This document shows positions 11,701 through 25,496 of a stretch of DNA of 64,000 nucleotides, piece by piece. The stretch is from Ectocarpus siliculosus (Eukaryota > Sar > Phaeophyceae > Ectocarpales > Ectocarpaceae), in contig FN649731.1 of the NCBI GenBank assembly GCA_000310025.1, positions 1,378,984 to 1,442,983 of the forward strand, written 5' to 3'. Position numbers and translations under genes: made by a program. The notes below the pieces were generated by a model. That model ran no database searches. It worked only from the letters and a program-made list of their open reading frames with translations, and was not told the origin of the DNA. Every line of letters starts with the position of its first letter. Position 1 is the first letter of the stretch.

Positions 11701-13140
11701 CACTCGAACCCCCTTTGATTTTTATATAAATTAGACTAACAGGCACCTCCCGAAATTCTCCAAAACAGCAATAGAAGGGTAACAAAAAAAGGGAAAAGGC
11801 ACGCAGTTGTCTGATTTGTCAATAGACCTTGCGGAGCAATTTTTTCGGAGATGACCGCGGTAAATTAAAGAAAGCCATAAAATGCGAAATAAAGGCACTA
11901 CAACACATTATTTGCACTGTACATGGAGGTCGAACACGGCTTTCCTCCCCATAAGTACTTCGAAGAAAACATCGTCCAGGCCAACCATTGGGAAACAAGG
12001 TACACTTGCTGCTTAGAATTCGCGCAACGACGGACACAACATTTGACAGATAAAAAACAGTGGATGAAGGCAAAAAATATACCATATATTTCACGACAAT
12101 GACTGAAGACCCCACAACCCATCTATAGATCTGGCACGCACGCTGGTTGTACATTGACCAAGCAAGAAAACGAAATGATGTGTCTCCCTGTACGCGCTTC
12201 GAAGAGAATATCGTGGGCGCTTCATTTTCCCCGCCTTGATCTACACCAGACCATGGCAACCACAACTACATGCTACAAAAAGCCTTTGGTTTGATCTGAC
12301 TCACAAGCACACAAACTTACTGCCGTTATGTCACCATGCGATTCCTTCCTCTCCCAGGATCCTCTCGCCAAAATTTTCAACACGAACACGAAGGGGCCTG
12401 CGTTTTCGAGCCAACGCGATGCGAAAGCTAGATCAAGAATCAAACGAGCATCGTCTGCTTACAGTTGCTTTTGCTACCTCTGCCTTCAACATGCTTTTAG
12501 ACCGGCCACGTCAATCGAAACCTTGCTCCTGCGATCCACAGCTCGCTTCCGGGTACCAACGGCCTCTTCAGGCGGATACATTTTCTTCCTCTAAAACGAG
12601 TGTTTTCTAGCACCAAGCACGGTCAGGTATCAGGACGTGGGCCTGGCTGGTCAAGATAGGAAAGCCGGATAAACGATACGCTACACGCTACCACGTCCAC
12701 AGATGACCGTCACAGGCTGCTCAAACTTCACAGCATATTTCATCTCTCTGTTCTGACCAGATTTCTGTCCGTCTCCCTTCCTCGCTCTCCCATCGGAAGT
12801 AAAAGCGGAGTGCCGGAGTTCGGGGCATCGCGTCGATCCTTCATACACCACCAATCGAACCCTCAGCAACAAAATCTTGAAGTGCATCCTTATCCTTGAA
12901 TTCCACCGTACTTTCGGCAGCACATCGTCCGTCCTGCGTGGGTTGTGATGGACCTCGGACCGGAATGTGGGTGAACCTGTTGAAGGGGACCCAGCCCTTG
13001 CACTGATCTCAACATACTATGCACATGCCTTTCAGGATGCCCGCGAGCAGCATCCATACTCTGTTTCGCACCAATTTCCGACGCGGTGGACAGCATCCAT
13101 GCCTTCCCCGTCCTCTTCAGTGTTTTTTCCGGGAGACCTA
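11701..13140. other. 3' flank of gene B
   Basis: No gene recognised. The part next to 13140 should hold the 3' UTR of gene B. The rest has only short uninformative frames. Confidence 0.45.
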
Positions 13141-16100
13141 TTACTCCTGGAATAGATACCGCCAGACGCTGTCAAGGACGCTTTCCACAACTACCTCCAG
13201 GAAGCGGTTGTCCTCCGAACTAAGGTCGTGCACCACGATGTCACGCCTCTTGGCCACCCTGAGCCCTTGCCGGGAAGAAGGGTGAGTCCTTGATTCAGCA
13301 AACATATTCCCCGCCCTGTTCTGCAGCACCCGGATCATCCTGTCGGTGACTTCCGTGATTCTGATGAAGTAAAAATCGGCACCTATTTCGTACTGAAGGT
13401 GTATTGAAAGATTGTGCGATGGTAAGGAGGGGGGAAGGGGTTGGTGGCAATTGGTACGGGGTTGGTCAAGGGCGAGAGTGGGCCAAGACGTTGACATGGT
13501 GGGGTGCAATATTTTGTTATACAAGTACTCCGGCCGACGGCCCCCGATGTGTACAGTATTTAGGTAAGTATTCTGTGTTGTGCACAGCATGCCAAGGGAT
13601 GGTGGCAATAGTCGTTCGTTCATATCCGCGTGCCCGACAAAAACTATATTGTGTCGTAAGGCGCACGCCATGGGATGGTGGCCGGAGCCGTGCATCGTTT
13701 ACATTTGGGCGGGGGGGATGGAGGGATGAGTAGAGTCAGTGGTTCAGGCGGTGGAGGGGGAGGTGTGGGGGTAAAACAGCGGTGAGAGTTGTGGTTCATG
13801 AGTCCCCCGTTGCAGCTTCGGTAAATGGGGCATAGACTATGTACGCCATTTAGTTTCTGTGAAGGGAAGAGGTACAATATTGATTCATGTCTGTATTTAG
13901 CTGAAGCTGCTGATGAGGACCTTTAGTATATGGAGACCGATTCGCCTATCGGGACACCGCCTGATGGAGTCTCTCCGACAGGTGTCAAGCAAGGCTGACG
14001 CACACGTTGGGGTCTTCGTGAGCCGAAGAACCGTGCACAATACTTGACAGCCGGCGGTTGGTATCCGTGTACATTTTTTTGTGGCACGGTGCAAAGTAAC
14101 CTCGATATTCTTCCTTTCTAAGAGCTTATCGTGGCCGTCGCAGTAATTTTCTGGGCGAGGCCAGGCAGGGTCGCTCTTCTGGTGAGAACGGGGCTTCGGG
14201 TTGCTGGGGGGCGAGGCCGCAGCCGCGGATGATTGAGGTTTCGCTGGAGAGGACCTTGGCAGGCGTTCATTTTGGAAAGAATGGCTACTATTGACAACGT
14301 AAGGTCTGAGAAGGCGGGTGGTAGGTGGGTGTGGAGATTGTTTGTGATAGACCTATCGGCGATTCGGTGCACATTTGGCTCACAAATCTTGAACACCTTA
14401 ACAAAATCGGTGTGCACATTCCGTGCAAACCAATCTTCACCCCAACGGACCGCATTCAGCAATCCACCACCAACGAACGAATGTCGTTTTCAACCAACCA
14501 AGACGCACTGCTAGTGTAGTTGTTGTCGAATATGCACATGGCTACACAAAATATGAAATATTTGTCAAGACCAACGAACATTCAAAATCACAGATATTTG
14601 TTGCCTCAACTTTCCTCGGAGACCACCCAAGTTCAAGTGAATAGTTCATTGTTCGTTCGTGGATAGACCACCAAAGTTCCAGTAAATGGTTGAATGTTCC
14701 CGTGGATACTGCGTTGTCGCCGTGAGGAGATGCAAAGTGTTTACGTGTACACATATAACATGCATGTACTGCTGTACATTTACAAACATCGTGGTGCGAA
14801 TGGTGCGAAAAAGAAGTCTCCGTCAACAAAATGCTGTGCGGGTCAGTAGATATGAGACGGCAGGCGTTTCGCCAAGAAGGTAGAACCTACCCGCCGAGAA
14901 CAGAATGAGTGATGTAGCGTGACGTTCTGCGCCGGGAGCTCGTCCAATGAGACGCGCGTTTCTTGAAGAACGTGAGCGTTCAACGCAGATTCTCCGGGAT
15001 GCAGGCGGGAAGTGCCCGATTAGGGCGGACTCCGCGGTGGTGTAACACTCGAGGCGTGCGACCGCCGAGCCCGCGACAGGGAGGCCGTCGTGGAAAGACT
15101 TTCCTGGCCGACATCGCGAAGAGCTGAAGTCGATCGAAGTTGTTGGGCGGGCCAAGTATAGGGCCGAAGTTGACACGTTGAATTGAGGGGGGGGTCTAGT
15201 CTCCCCGCTTCGCTCACAGCGCTCGGGACTGCTGTCAGGCAGAGCACTCTAACTTTAGCATCACTTTAAAGATTCAAATAACCATAACTCTATATTGGTC
15301 TATCGCGCTCTGCCCGACCTGCAGTTGCTGGCATATGGCTGGAAGCGAAATCAGAGTGCGCAGAACAAGAAGCCTTTGGACAAATCAACGCTGCATGGCT
15401 GCATGCATGCACCGGTGATGCTGCGGGACCTGCGACTAAGTGTGCACACGTTCGTACGAACGAGGCGGGGCTGACAAATAGTGGCGCTCAAAGGGAAAAC
15501 TAGCACCAAAACCCGGCGGCTGCTTATGAGCAGATGCCCTGTATGCTGCTGTGGGGTCTCCCACGTACGTCGCTGGGGAATTCTGCAGCACTGTGAAGAA
15601 GACTAGTTGGGCACCGCCCCACACGCACACACCTGCAGTTTGTAGAGCAATTTGGACGGATCGTTTCCCTTCGGACAGCCGTTCGGGTACCTGTCCCCGA
15701 CCCCGGCGTGGTAGATGGAACCGTGGCAGGGGGCGTCGGCGATGAGGATACAAAGGCGGATTGTGCCCCTCCAGTCCAGCTCCGTCGCAAGCTTCAGCCC
15801 TCCGGCGACGTCCTCTGGGAAGTCATCGCCTGAAGTTGATAGAAATGAGGGAACGGGTTAGAGCCGGGGAAAGTACTACTATTTAAGAGAAATGCTGAAA
15901 AGCAAGGAGCGGGGCGGGGCGGGGTGCGTCACGGGCGAAGAATGGGAGGCGCAAGGAGACGGGAGGGGAGCACGGCAACGGCGGGGGTGAGGGCGATTCT
16001 GGTGATGCCATGCCATGAAGACCTCACCGGGGTTGGACTGTGACAGTACGAAAACAGGAGGGCTCACTGTCGTATTCCTGATCTTTCGAAACGGGAACCG

Positions 16101-19100
16101 ATGACTGCCGCCATGGACAAGCTAGATATGAAGGAGGAAAACGACGTGAACAGCCTACGTGTACCACATGTATTACAGCACGATGTGCAGTGGTGGGAAT
16201 GCATGCATGCACCTCCGTAGGCCTCAATTTTGTTGAGCTTGGCGAGAAGCTCGGGGAGATCTTTTTCTTTGTGGAAGTCGAACAACTCGTACCGTACCCT
16301 GTCTCCGAAGTCACGATACCTGCGGCGAGGAGTGGGGAGTTTTCGGCAGATCGCCTGGGGTGTGAGGAACAATTTGATACTGCCGAAGTGTGGTTCGGAA
16401 AGCTGACAAGGCTTGATCGGTTTTCTCGCGTTCACTAACCCATGTTTCGCGATGATGTTCTACGTATGTCCCGTAGACGTCGGATCAATCGCGTCAACAC
16501 CACTTGGTGCAGAGGTAGGTGAGAACGATACCAGGGCTAAGGCCATGAGACAGAGATGAAAAGAAGGGGGGGGGATCGATCGAAAAACTCTCGGCATAGG
16601 CAAATACAACGTCGCGATGGCACAAAAGCACACTCGAGACAATCGGGGCGCTAATAATCGGCCAGCGTGGGTACGGTGCTGGATGATCGCAACCACGTTT
16701 GTCTTGACACCGTACCCAACGAAGGCAACCCGCAGGTTGATGTTGGCGACGTCTTTCCTCGCTTGGTTGATGATGTCCAGCAACTTGGTCTTGGCCTGGT
16801 CGATCCAATATTGCATCTGAGAAGAAGGACCATCATGGAAAATAACGTGTAACATGAAGTTAAGCAGCAAGACTCGGCATTGACGTGTTTCGAGTTCGAC
16901 GTGCGGTGGTGTGCTTCGTGTTTGTCGTTTTTGTTGTAGCGACCTTGTCAAAATCAGATTCGAATTTTGAATAACTTACGTACGAACGGATCACTATTTA
17001 CCTCGCTTATCCTCTATTAGTGGAACACCAGAGCTGTATTCCCGAGGGGGGGGGGCACCCGTAAAAGATCCAAGTCTACCGGTACTCCTCAACGGTGAGC
17101 ACGACAACCGTTTTGATGGCTCGGCGACTTCTCCCTTCTATCTATCGCCCCGTCGACTCGTGAAAGCTGAAAGCAGTGCACGTCGAAATACGGCAGCTCT
17201 CTCACCGATCCTGTGCAGTCCATCACGAAGCATAAATCTATATGGGTCTTCCTAGAAGGGTTGTCTTGAAGCGCTTCCATTTTCGTTTTGGCCGTCTTGA
17301 CCTTGTCCAGACCTTGGTCGATTGCCGAGGTCAAGCCCTCGGGCTCCGTGTCCGCGTCAGGATGCAAGCCCAAGGCTACCAGCAGGTCGGGGGAGAAGAG
17401 GCGGCCGTAGTTGCCGTCAGAAGCCAGACCGCGGAGCCCCCAGAGCGATGCCCTGGCAACGCTGAGGTCGATTATGTCTCCCGTCCCTATCATGGCTTGC
17501 GTGTAGTGAGCGATCGCCTCCGCGTGGTTGCCGCTTGCTACGCAGTGGGCGGCGCGCTCTTCCAACAGCCTCTGGCGGAGGATCTGCACTGGTGTTTCCA
17601 GTGACGTCGCCATCGCGGCCCCGGGCCCCCCATCGGGGTGGTTGTTCTCGTAGGGCACGATCACCAGCTCGGCCGCATCCAGTGCTTCCCATGCCTCCCG
17701 AGATCTACCTTGCTGCCTTCGTTCCAGGGCGGCCAATTGGAGGAGGTATCTAAATCGCTGCAGGTCGTTCTTCGTGTTGCCTTTGTTGCGGTTTCCGCCA
17801 ATGTTCCCCCCGGCGGAGGTTAGCTGGATGCATTGCTGTATCAGGTTTCTGGCCTCGTTGATGATTTCAAGGTCTGGCTGCCCCCCCGTGGACACGGCGC
17901 TATTGCCCTTAGCTTCGGTGCACAGGGCGAGGTTAAACTTGCGGACAGCAAGCTGCCGGCAAAGAGCGGCGTGTGACATATTCTCGTCGTCGTCGTTTGC
18001 ATCGACATCCGCCCGTGCGGCTCTTGCAGCCTCAACGTCTTCCTCAAACTTGGCCTCGTCGACACCGTCATGACCACCGTGGTGGGCGCCCCGGTGCAGC
18101 GGTGAAGCGCCATTCGGTCGGTGAAGGGTGGCTGCGCAAAGCATCTCGGCGTCTTCGATGGCGACCTTGTAGTTGATTTCGGCGTCGGCGAAACACTCCT
18201 TCGCCTTTTCCATCAGGGTCTTGGTTTGGGCCGGGTTTTCCTCGTCCTTTGCGTGCGCCACGAGCTCTTCGGCCTCCATCGCGTAAGCATTGCCGAGGTT
18301 GTTGCGCACGATGCTGACTCCACTGTCGTTGCATCGTATTGTGAAGAGGGTCAGGGCCTCCCTGTAGATGACCTTCGCCGCGGCAATGTTTCCCGTGGCC
18401 AGGGTCGTGGTGGCGAACTTTACAACCGTGTTCATGGCCGGGGCGGCTTCCATGAGCTCCTCAACCTCGGGGCAGGATATGCGGTTGACCATATGAGGCC
18501 CTGCAACCTGTGTCACGCATGCATACGCACATACCCGAAAAAGAGGTTTGCGAGAATTGGCATCGCTATCAAGAGACGTGGGCATGCCGCTTGTGCAGCA
18601 GCGCCTGTAGAGGTTGAGCTTGCGAGAATGATGTGGGCACATTTCTGAGGTAGCTTTTCCATCACTGGGCTCCGAACCAACTCCCCAGCAAGTTTTGTTG
18701 AAAATCATAGCACATCGGCGGACACTTATGGTAGGGGAGTGTACGTATACACAGCGTGTTTGGCGGAGATGTCACAGCAGGGCCTCTCGGCCGGCCGCCT
18801 CTTGACAACATCATGTGCCGTCTCGAAGTCGAGTCGCAGCGAATTGGATGTCACGCATCCTGCTTGTTGGTGCGTGCGCTCGAGAGCAGGACTTGCTGAC
18901 AAATTTTCGAGATGCATGTGGCATGCGCGCAACAATACGTGTATGACTCCGCATCGGAGCCCTTTACCACACATGGCGATGACCGCAGGATACGAACTCA
19001 GGGAGCGCTCTAGAGAGGAGGTGTTGGAAAATCCGGACAGAGCGCGTCAGGCTTTTCGCCGACCAGCTACAAAGAGGTGGTGCAGCAAGCGAGAGGAATC

Positions 19101-22100
19101 ATACCTGCCGCGAAAAATCCATCCTGTTGAGTGCGTGCACGACGTAGATGAGCTGGTTGATCGGACCCACGATCCCGCCAGCCACGAATCGAGCAGTGAT
19201 ACCCGTGATGCAGGCGATTACGGTCAGCACCAGGGCCATGATGAGGCTCGCGAGGATAACCACCCGGGAAATCTGTGATTTCGTCCTGGAGAAGGCCTAG
19301 ATCACGTGCAAGCCGGAATGCCATGCCAAATGCAATGCCAAAGGGAACGAGGCGGGAAGGAAGGGAACGGAAAAGAGAAATATGGGTTCCACAGTTACAG
19401 CCACTGCTAGCAATACTGTTCTGAAACAAGACAAGCTCGCTCCTCCATCGCGTAGTTCGCCCTCGCGGGCTCCAGAGATACTGCATCTCGATCAAGGCTG
19501 GTCCCAGCAAATATCCCGAAATTGAACAATTTGCAGACGTATCCGAAACCGACCCTACCGGCTTCCGCAGCCCACCCTCCTCCTCCGCTCTCTCACACAA
19601 CTATTCCCTCCCTGAGCCACCGTACCTCCAACAGAACCGACTCGCTGACCGTCACCACGGCGATGAAGCCACCGTCGCCGCAGTTGTCGCTGGCAGTAGA
19701 CGCGCCGGCGCCGCTCACGGTCTCGTGCTTCCAGGCCAGGATCCACGTGCTCCCGTCCCTCGAGTACTCAGCGGAGCCGGAGCAGGCGGTGGAGATCTCG
19801 GTGACAAGATCAAGAAACTGTGATTCCTCCTCGCCGTTTTCGTCGGCGCCGTCTCCGAACTCCAAGTCCAGGATGTAGTTCACGCCGCCGTAGTTCAGCA
19901 GATCCCGGTGAACGGCCACCTGCCCGTCCCCGCCCGGGGCCAGCAGGTAAGCATAACCGTCGTCGTTGATGACCTTGAGATTCTTGATGGAGCTCTCCAT
20001 GTTTGTCGTGTTGATGTCCAGCCCAACCACGCCGGCCACGGTGCCGGCCGAGTTGAAGACCGGTGCCGCTGCCGTCAGGGTCAGCTCCTCCGAGTCGGCG
20101 TCCTCGTAAGGGTTGGTGAAGAACACCCCGGTGTTGCCGTTCTCGATGGCGCCTTGGTACCACAGTCTGCATCGCGGCTCGTACGAGTCCCCGGTGTAGG
20201 TGGTTTCATCCCAACTGTCGCATACCTGGTTGGCGTTGAAGAATTGGTTTTATTTTTTCACCCCGTTCGTGCCAACGTGCGAGGAAAGGAGGAGCGCGTG
20301 TAAGAATTATCGTGAACGATCATGTTGCAGCCCTGGCGTCGTCGAAGCCCAGGGCATTCGTGTGAATACCCGTTAGTGTTTCGAGATGAGCCCTCAACAC
20401 AAATTCGATACGAAGGGATTCCACCGGTAGGTGTGGTACTGAATATTTCGTTGTTCCCTGCGTGCTTACCCCATCCACGCCCCATTCCAGGTGACCAGTC
20501 ATATCGAACCCGGCGTAAGCCTGGAAGTTGATATCGGAGATCGTGCCAGCGGCTGGGAATGGATCGTCCAAGGCTGCGAGGTACACGAGGGGGTGCTGCC
20601 GTTGCATTCCCCGAAAGGGAACGTCCATGAGCGACGAGCGGTTGAGCAGGCTTTCCAGGGACCCGCCGGCCTCGGGCACCTCACCCGTAGGCAGGTCCGG
20701 GATGAACCTGGACGAGCGATTGGCGGCGACATTCATGTCTACTGACATGCACACAATTGAACACCCACACATCCTTTTGCAATCGCGTCGAAGTCATTTC
20801 CACGATAACTGATTACTTCCGGTGTTCGATACGCACGCTAGTTGGACAAGTCGAGAGTAGAGAATGGTGGTGGTGGAGGGGGGTCGCCCTGTAAAGTTGT
20901 CAGAGTTTACAGGCACAAAAAAAGCAGCTGTACGCACGATGATGTTCCAGGTGCATTGCGTTCTGCCAAGCACGCTTGTTATTTGACACCGAGTAGCCAA
21001 CATCATGCGAAACTGCGGCGTGTTGGGGCTATATCACGCCAGGACAACACCCCTGCCAACCACAGTTATTCGAGAGGAGCTTACTGCTGCACGCCTTGGA
21101 CGAAACTCTGCTTCTCTGGAAAACAAGTGTACCATAAGTCTTTTGGTTGAGGGTATGCAGATATGACAGACAAATACAGCCACTCGCCAAACACTATGGT
21201 CGAGGGTAGTGCTTGATTGTAGAAGTCCCGAATAGCTGGTCAAGTACGAGTCGACCGTCATCGTCTCCGGAACGGCCAAAACGGCCTGCTCCGCAAACGC
21301 TTGCAGTTGCAAAATGCTTTCCTCGACCCTTCCGAATTGCTCAGAAACGAACTCGGCTTTCGCCGCTGCAAGCTTGAGTAGATTTGCCTGATACCATAAG
21401 GGAAGAGAGAAGAGATAGACAGGGAAAGAGAGAGAGAGAGAGAGACGCAGGAAAATCAGCATATGTCAGGGCGACAAAGAAAACCCTCTCTCGTTCTCGA
21501 GACATTCTTCTGTTCTTATACTTGTATAGCAGAAGTACTTACGACGCATACATGTGGATTTTATTTTAGTCTTGGCGTTGCCGAAATTGAACTATTCTTG
21601 TCTGTTTCTACCCTACATGTATCATCCAATACGGCTTTTTGGCGGATGAAAATAGGCACATGCTGAGATCATTGCCCGTACAGCACAGCGCTGTTGAATT
21701 ACAGCGCATTACTGCTGTAGGATGTGTGTATTTAGTAAGATGCTGTAGTTTGCTGTATGCAATGATACATAGATGCGGTGTGATCAAGTGACCGTGGTAG
21801 AACGTAACATGTAGCGAGGAGATCACGAGGTGTTGCGATCCCCACCAGGCTCACTCCCAAGTATCCCTCTTCTACATACCGATAGTTTCAACTGAGCTAT
21901 CATAGACGACTCCGGTGCCACCGGTAGGAAAATAATCCAATAATGATATCTCACGACTGCAAACAGGCTAACCGCCAGTAGACGATCGTTGGGTACGGGC
22001 ACCTCGACACTGCACATTTCTACAAGCGTATGACTCCGTCGCGCTTATTGGCGAGATGACGGTGGGGCGCATGTCCGTAAAGACGCAAAACACTTGACTT

Positions 22101-22990
22101 TTCCAACTTTCTTCCGTATTCCCTGGTTTGTGTATCATCCCTGTTCGACCTCATACTGCAGACGTACGATCTCAAACGTTATCCACCCACTACCAGCACA
22201 CATGGCTCCAAGTTGGGGGATGGGATGCCACCTCCTGTTGCGGGTTGCATGCCATCCCCTGCTGACAATTGAACATCAACAATCAACCAATCAACACTAA
22301 CTACTGCGCCGTAAGCCGCATCATTGCTTCTCGCGAAACGATCATAGGTCCACCGCAAACCGCCCGCTACTCGTCTACTCGTCTATCGTGAAACGATAAC
22401 AGTTGCACCGCGTCACACGACAGCTGTCGCCTTTCTCTTCTTAACGATAACAGTTGCATCGCTTCACGCGACTGCTGTCGCCTTTCTCCTCCTACTGTAT
22501 GTAACTTGTAATATTGTACGAAGTACCTTTCGGCATGCTTCCCACACAAAGACGATTCTTCAAGAAGAGTTCAAATCGACACACGCAATGGATGAGTTAC
22601 AGCGTAGATGACGCGCAGGAGGGGGGGCGGGAGGAACCGCTCGGCGAAACGTGACGGCTTCCCACGCTTACCATAGGACGATACCGCCCACAGGTTTACT
22701 TTCAAACCGGTCCACCTACACGGCAAGACGGTAGTGTGATCCCAGTGGCCATCCCGCCACAGGGGCGGGCAGCCGCCGTACCCTAGTCCCCAACATTGCA
22801 ATCATGTTTTAGAATCGATCGCTGACCAGCAGAGAGCACGTTAACCAAGGACACCATACATCACGGTAGAAAACACCTCGTACCTGCTCAAGCTCAATCA
22901 TCTCCCCCCTTGTTTCGGCCCCCCAATCATCCACAGTCGTGAGGGTAAAGTAAACCTGAATGATGAGGATGAGCACGATACCCGCCAAGT
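13141..22990 (-). CDS. Gene B: Cache/TPR/vWA transmembrane receptor, start exon unresolved
   Basis: Sensor of the same plan as gene A, with its 3' end in view. Exons: 22990-22884 (membrane helix 1), 21387-21188, 20707-20470, 20225-19626 (Cache, PRCRLWYQGA and GVVGLDINTT), 19296-19105 (membrane helix 2, MALVLTVIACITGI, and HAMP-like linker), 18507-17206 (TPR, SIVRNNLGNAYAM; vWA start DLCFVMDCTGS), 16816-16716, 16319-16213 (YRDFGD), 15829-15633 (LIADAPCHGSIYH) and 13392-13141 (FYFIRITEVTDRMI; stop TAA). All phases agree and 1098 codons close in frame. The vWA resembles those of alpha-kinases such as Dictyostelium VwkA, but the gene ends with no kinase domain. The intron after 21188 has a GC donor. 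The start codon lies in an unresolved upstream exon. Confidence 0.85.
14620..14712. repeat. 45-bp tandem duplication in last intron of gene B
   Basis: Two diverged units, each starting gaccacc(c/a)aagttc and ending cgtggata, lie head to tail within the 2.2-kb last intron. Confidence 0.6.
21182..21187 (-). other. GC splice donor (gcgagt) in gene B
   Basis: Same position as the GC donor of gene A: HSVW is split as TG|G across the intron, so the donor must be gcgagt. Confidence 0.7.
22392..22492. repeat. 51-bp tandem duplication in intron of gene B
   Basis: Two units begin aacgataacagttgca and end gctgtcgcctttctc, with a few differences. Confidence 0.75.
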
Positions 22991-23583
22991 CTGGAGAGAA
23001 AAGGGGAAAGAGCGACGGGGACAGCGCCGGGGGGGAGAGGTTGTTGATGGAAAATACCGTGACATGTTTCCACGTTAAGTTGTGGATCGCAGGGAAAAAA
23101 AATAGGTGTGTAGGTTTGACACGGAGGGTGTCAAAACTCGCTAACACTACCCGTGTCCATCTGCTTGCCCCCTTTGCCCTTCCTGACCAGACAACAGTAG
23201 CGTGGCACCAAGGGCAACGCGCGCGGAACCTGTGTAGGTGAAGGATGGTTCTAATTGTTTGACAACTTCTCCTAGACTAGGCAAATGAAGTATTGCGTCC
23301 CGTGTGCGCGGATAAAGCACATGGATAAACGACGACCCGTAGGACGAACGCCCCATGGCCCATCCTACAACCGTTACCAAGCCTACCGCAGAGGTAGTAT
23401 TCACCTACAGCGCGGTCTCGCCATCAGTCCATGGTAGGCACGACCATTTAAGTTTCTATTCACTCTACATTCCAAAGTACCATCACTGGCAGTGTCCACT
23501 CACAGCTGTACGATCTCGCCACCAGTCTCTGTAACTATGTAGGATCGGTACTGCTCAGGGTGGGTGGGCGGTGACTTCCACAA
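22991..23583. other. Upstream flank of gene B
   Basis: Should contain the missing first exon and promoter of gene B. A candidate exon near 23185-23240 (see the gene A flank) could not be confirmed by splice phase. Confidence 0.3.
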
Positions 23584-23740
23584 AAACCCTCCTTGTCTCC
23601 TGTTTTCCGTGGCGACGCTTGCTTTGTTTGGAGAGTTAAAGACAAAATCTTGCTTGTCATAATACAGCCTCGTTCCTTTAGGAGCGTTCTGCGACATTTT
23701 TCACCTTTCTCGACTCTTCCATGCAGAATACATCAGCATT
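23584..23740 (+). repeat. Direct repeat, left copy
   Basis: About 150 bases matching 27933-28110 in the same orientation, including tgtggcgacgcttgctt or its near form, cttgcttgtcat and cctttctcgactcttccat. The pair encloses a tyrosine-recombinase remnant. Confidence 0.75.
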
Positions 23741-23911
23741 TCCGAGCTAGTTCTTCTTTCGTTCTAGTGTGGGATTTACCAATGGCATCACCTTCCCCGG
23801 GTCGATGTCTGTCATCCTCCCATACTCCTTTAACCCACACTATCTCGGGTAGAAGTATTTTCTCTCTCATGTCTCACTGCTGTTGTCTGTTCAAAAATTT
23901 CAAATAATCAT

Positions 23912-24700
23912 TCAGAGCATCGGTGATCGACCGAAAGCCCCCACATGTCGGCTTTGCTCACTCAACGAAAACTCGTTGAGTTCTCTATACTGTGCCTTTG
24001 TTACCCCTTGAACCATACCCTCGCTCCAGGAACCTGGCGCCACTACCTCCATCAATGGCATGTGTCTCCTGCTAATATTAATAATTAATGCCCGTGAAAT
24101 CGCTCCTCCTCCCGGCCTAAACGAATGCAAAGATAATCTTGCCTCTCCTCTGCTTGTTGAGCGTACATCTTCAACGCAGCTGACATGCGCTGTGTCGTGA
24201 CTGTCTTCGAATCCCATGCGGTCTTTTGCCCCTTGACCTCCTGGAATAATTATCCCTTCGTCATGTGGCAGCACTCGCAAGTTGCTATCTCAACCAACCG
24301 TTCCTCTGCCCGTACTGGGCATATGGATACTTCCACCTCGTCGTAAAGTACAGTCAAAAATATGGTCTTGCTCCATCTCTCTGCGTCTTCCCCCATTGAA
24401 AGTTGAACGTAAGCCCACTTTGGTTCGGCAAACGCAAGATGCGCTGCACCAAGGTGTTCGTCAGCTCCTTGACCCGTTTCTTCGTACTGAAAGCCACCGC
24501 GCGAAAGGCAATATCCATAGCCAAAGTAACTCGTTCATGCGGAGACGACGTATTTCTCAGCGTAGCTTGCATCGGTGCAAGTATCGTGACCAAGCGACTG
24601 CTCAACAATGGAGGTGCTTGCATAACCAAAACTCCTGCCCGATTCTTGTGCTCTTCCGTCTTTAAACGCATTACCATATATGACACAAGATAACACACCC
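23912..24700 (-). mobile_element. Tyrosine-recombinase element remnant (Crypton- or DIRS-like)
   Basis: Minus-strand frames resemble a mobile-element tyrosine recombinase. One carries LSLHSFRPGGGAISRAL, matching the conserved H-x-x-R box, followed some 45 residues later by AQYRELNEF, which could hold the tyrosine. The other carries FRAVAFSTKKRVKELTNTL and NFQWGKTQRDG, typical of the region before it. The element is broken. It lies inside direct repeats 4.3 kb apart, which would suit a DIRS-type element, but no reverse transcriptase was recognised, so Crypton is equally possible. Confidence 0.5.
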
Positions 24701-24890
24701 CCTGGCCCGATTTTCAAAGATCGATTACTCGACGACGAAGAGGATACATAAACGAAATGATACATTTTCCAAAAGCTCTCAACGAGACGGTTCCAACGCC
24801 GCCCTTTTCGGCGTTGTGAGTCTTCCTGCTGTTGAGAAATCGATCTTTGAAAACCGGTCAAGGGGGTGTGTTATCTTGTGTCATATACGG
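24674..24890. mobile_element. MITE with 53-bp inverted ends and TA target duplication
   Basis: Terminal arms 24674-24726 and 24838-24890 are inverted copies with about 4 mismatches in 53 (outer end ccatatatgacacaag). TA flanks both sides (24672-24673, 24891-24892), as for Tc1/mariner-type MITEs. It is 217 bp long with no coding capacity and sits at the edge of the recombinase remnant. Confidence 0.8.
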
Positions 24891-25496
24891 TATACTGCTG
24901 TGGTACTAGATCGCTTCGAACTGGGTTCTTTCCCCGCTTTGAGTACATGGTTCCAGTCTACTGTAACCCCTAGTTCCTTCTCGAAGAACGCTGCCAATCT
25001 CGATACAATACATGGTTCGCCCGTAAATTCATGAGCGTACCTATCTGCGATTGCATTCCCCGTTTGTTGTGGAACATCGCACGCACCAAATCAGGTGTCC
25101 CCATCGCTTCACAGTGATGAGCATGAACCACTGTTTGTCTTCTCGTTCCACACGTGTCCAACCAACATCGATATTGGACTACATCCTATGGGCGTGTCTG
25201 CTCAACAGCAACCACCCTTGCCGTTCTTCGGAACTCCAGAAAATTTTCAAATTGTGTATTACAAGGTTTTGGGCGCTGCGCGCCCCCGCTTTATTTGAAG
25301 CGATTCCAAGGCAATGTTTTCTCTGAAAGTGGGTGTAGGATGTTGTTAAAATGAAGGTAGGCGCGATGGCAGTTAAAGTTTCCGTGAAGGTGGAGTTCCC
25401 ATGATGGAGGTTCGTGTGTGATTTAAGGAGATGTAAAGGTCCATTATTTGTTTCCCATCGCCGTGCCCAGTACCTCTCTATTATCTGATACACATC

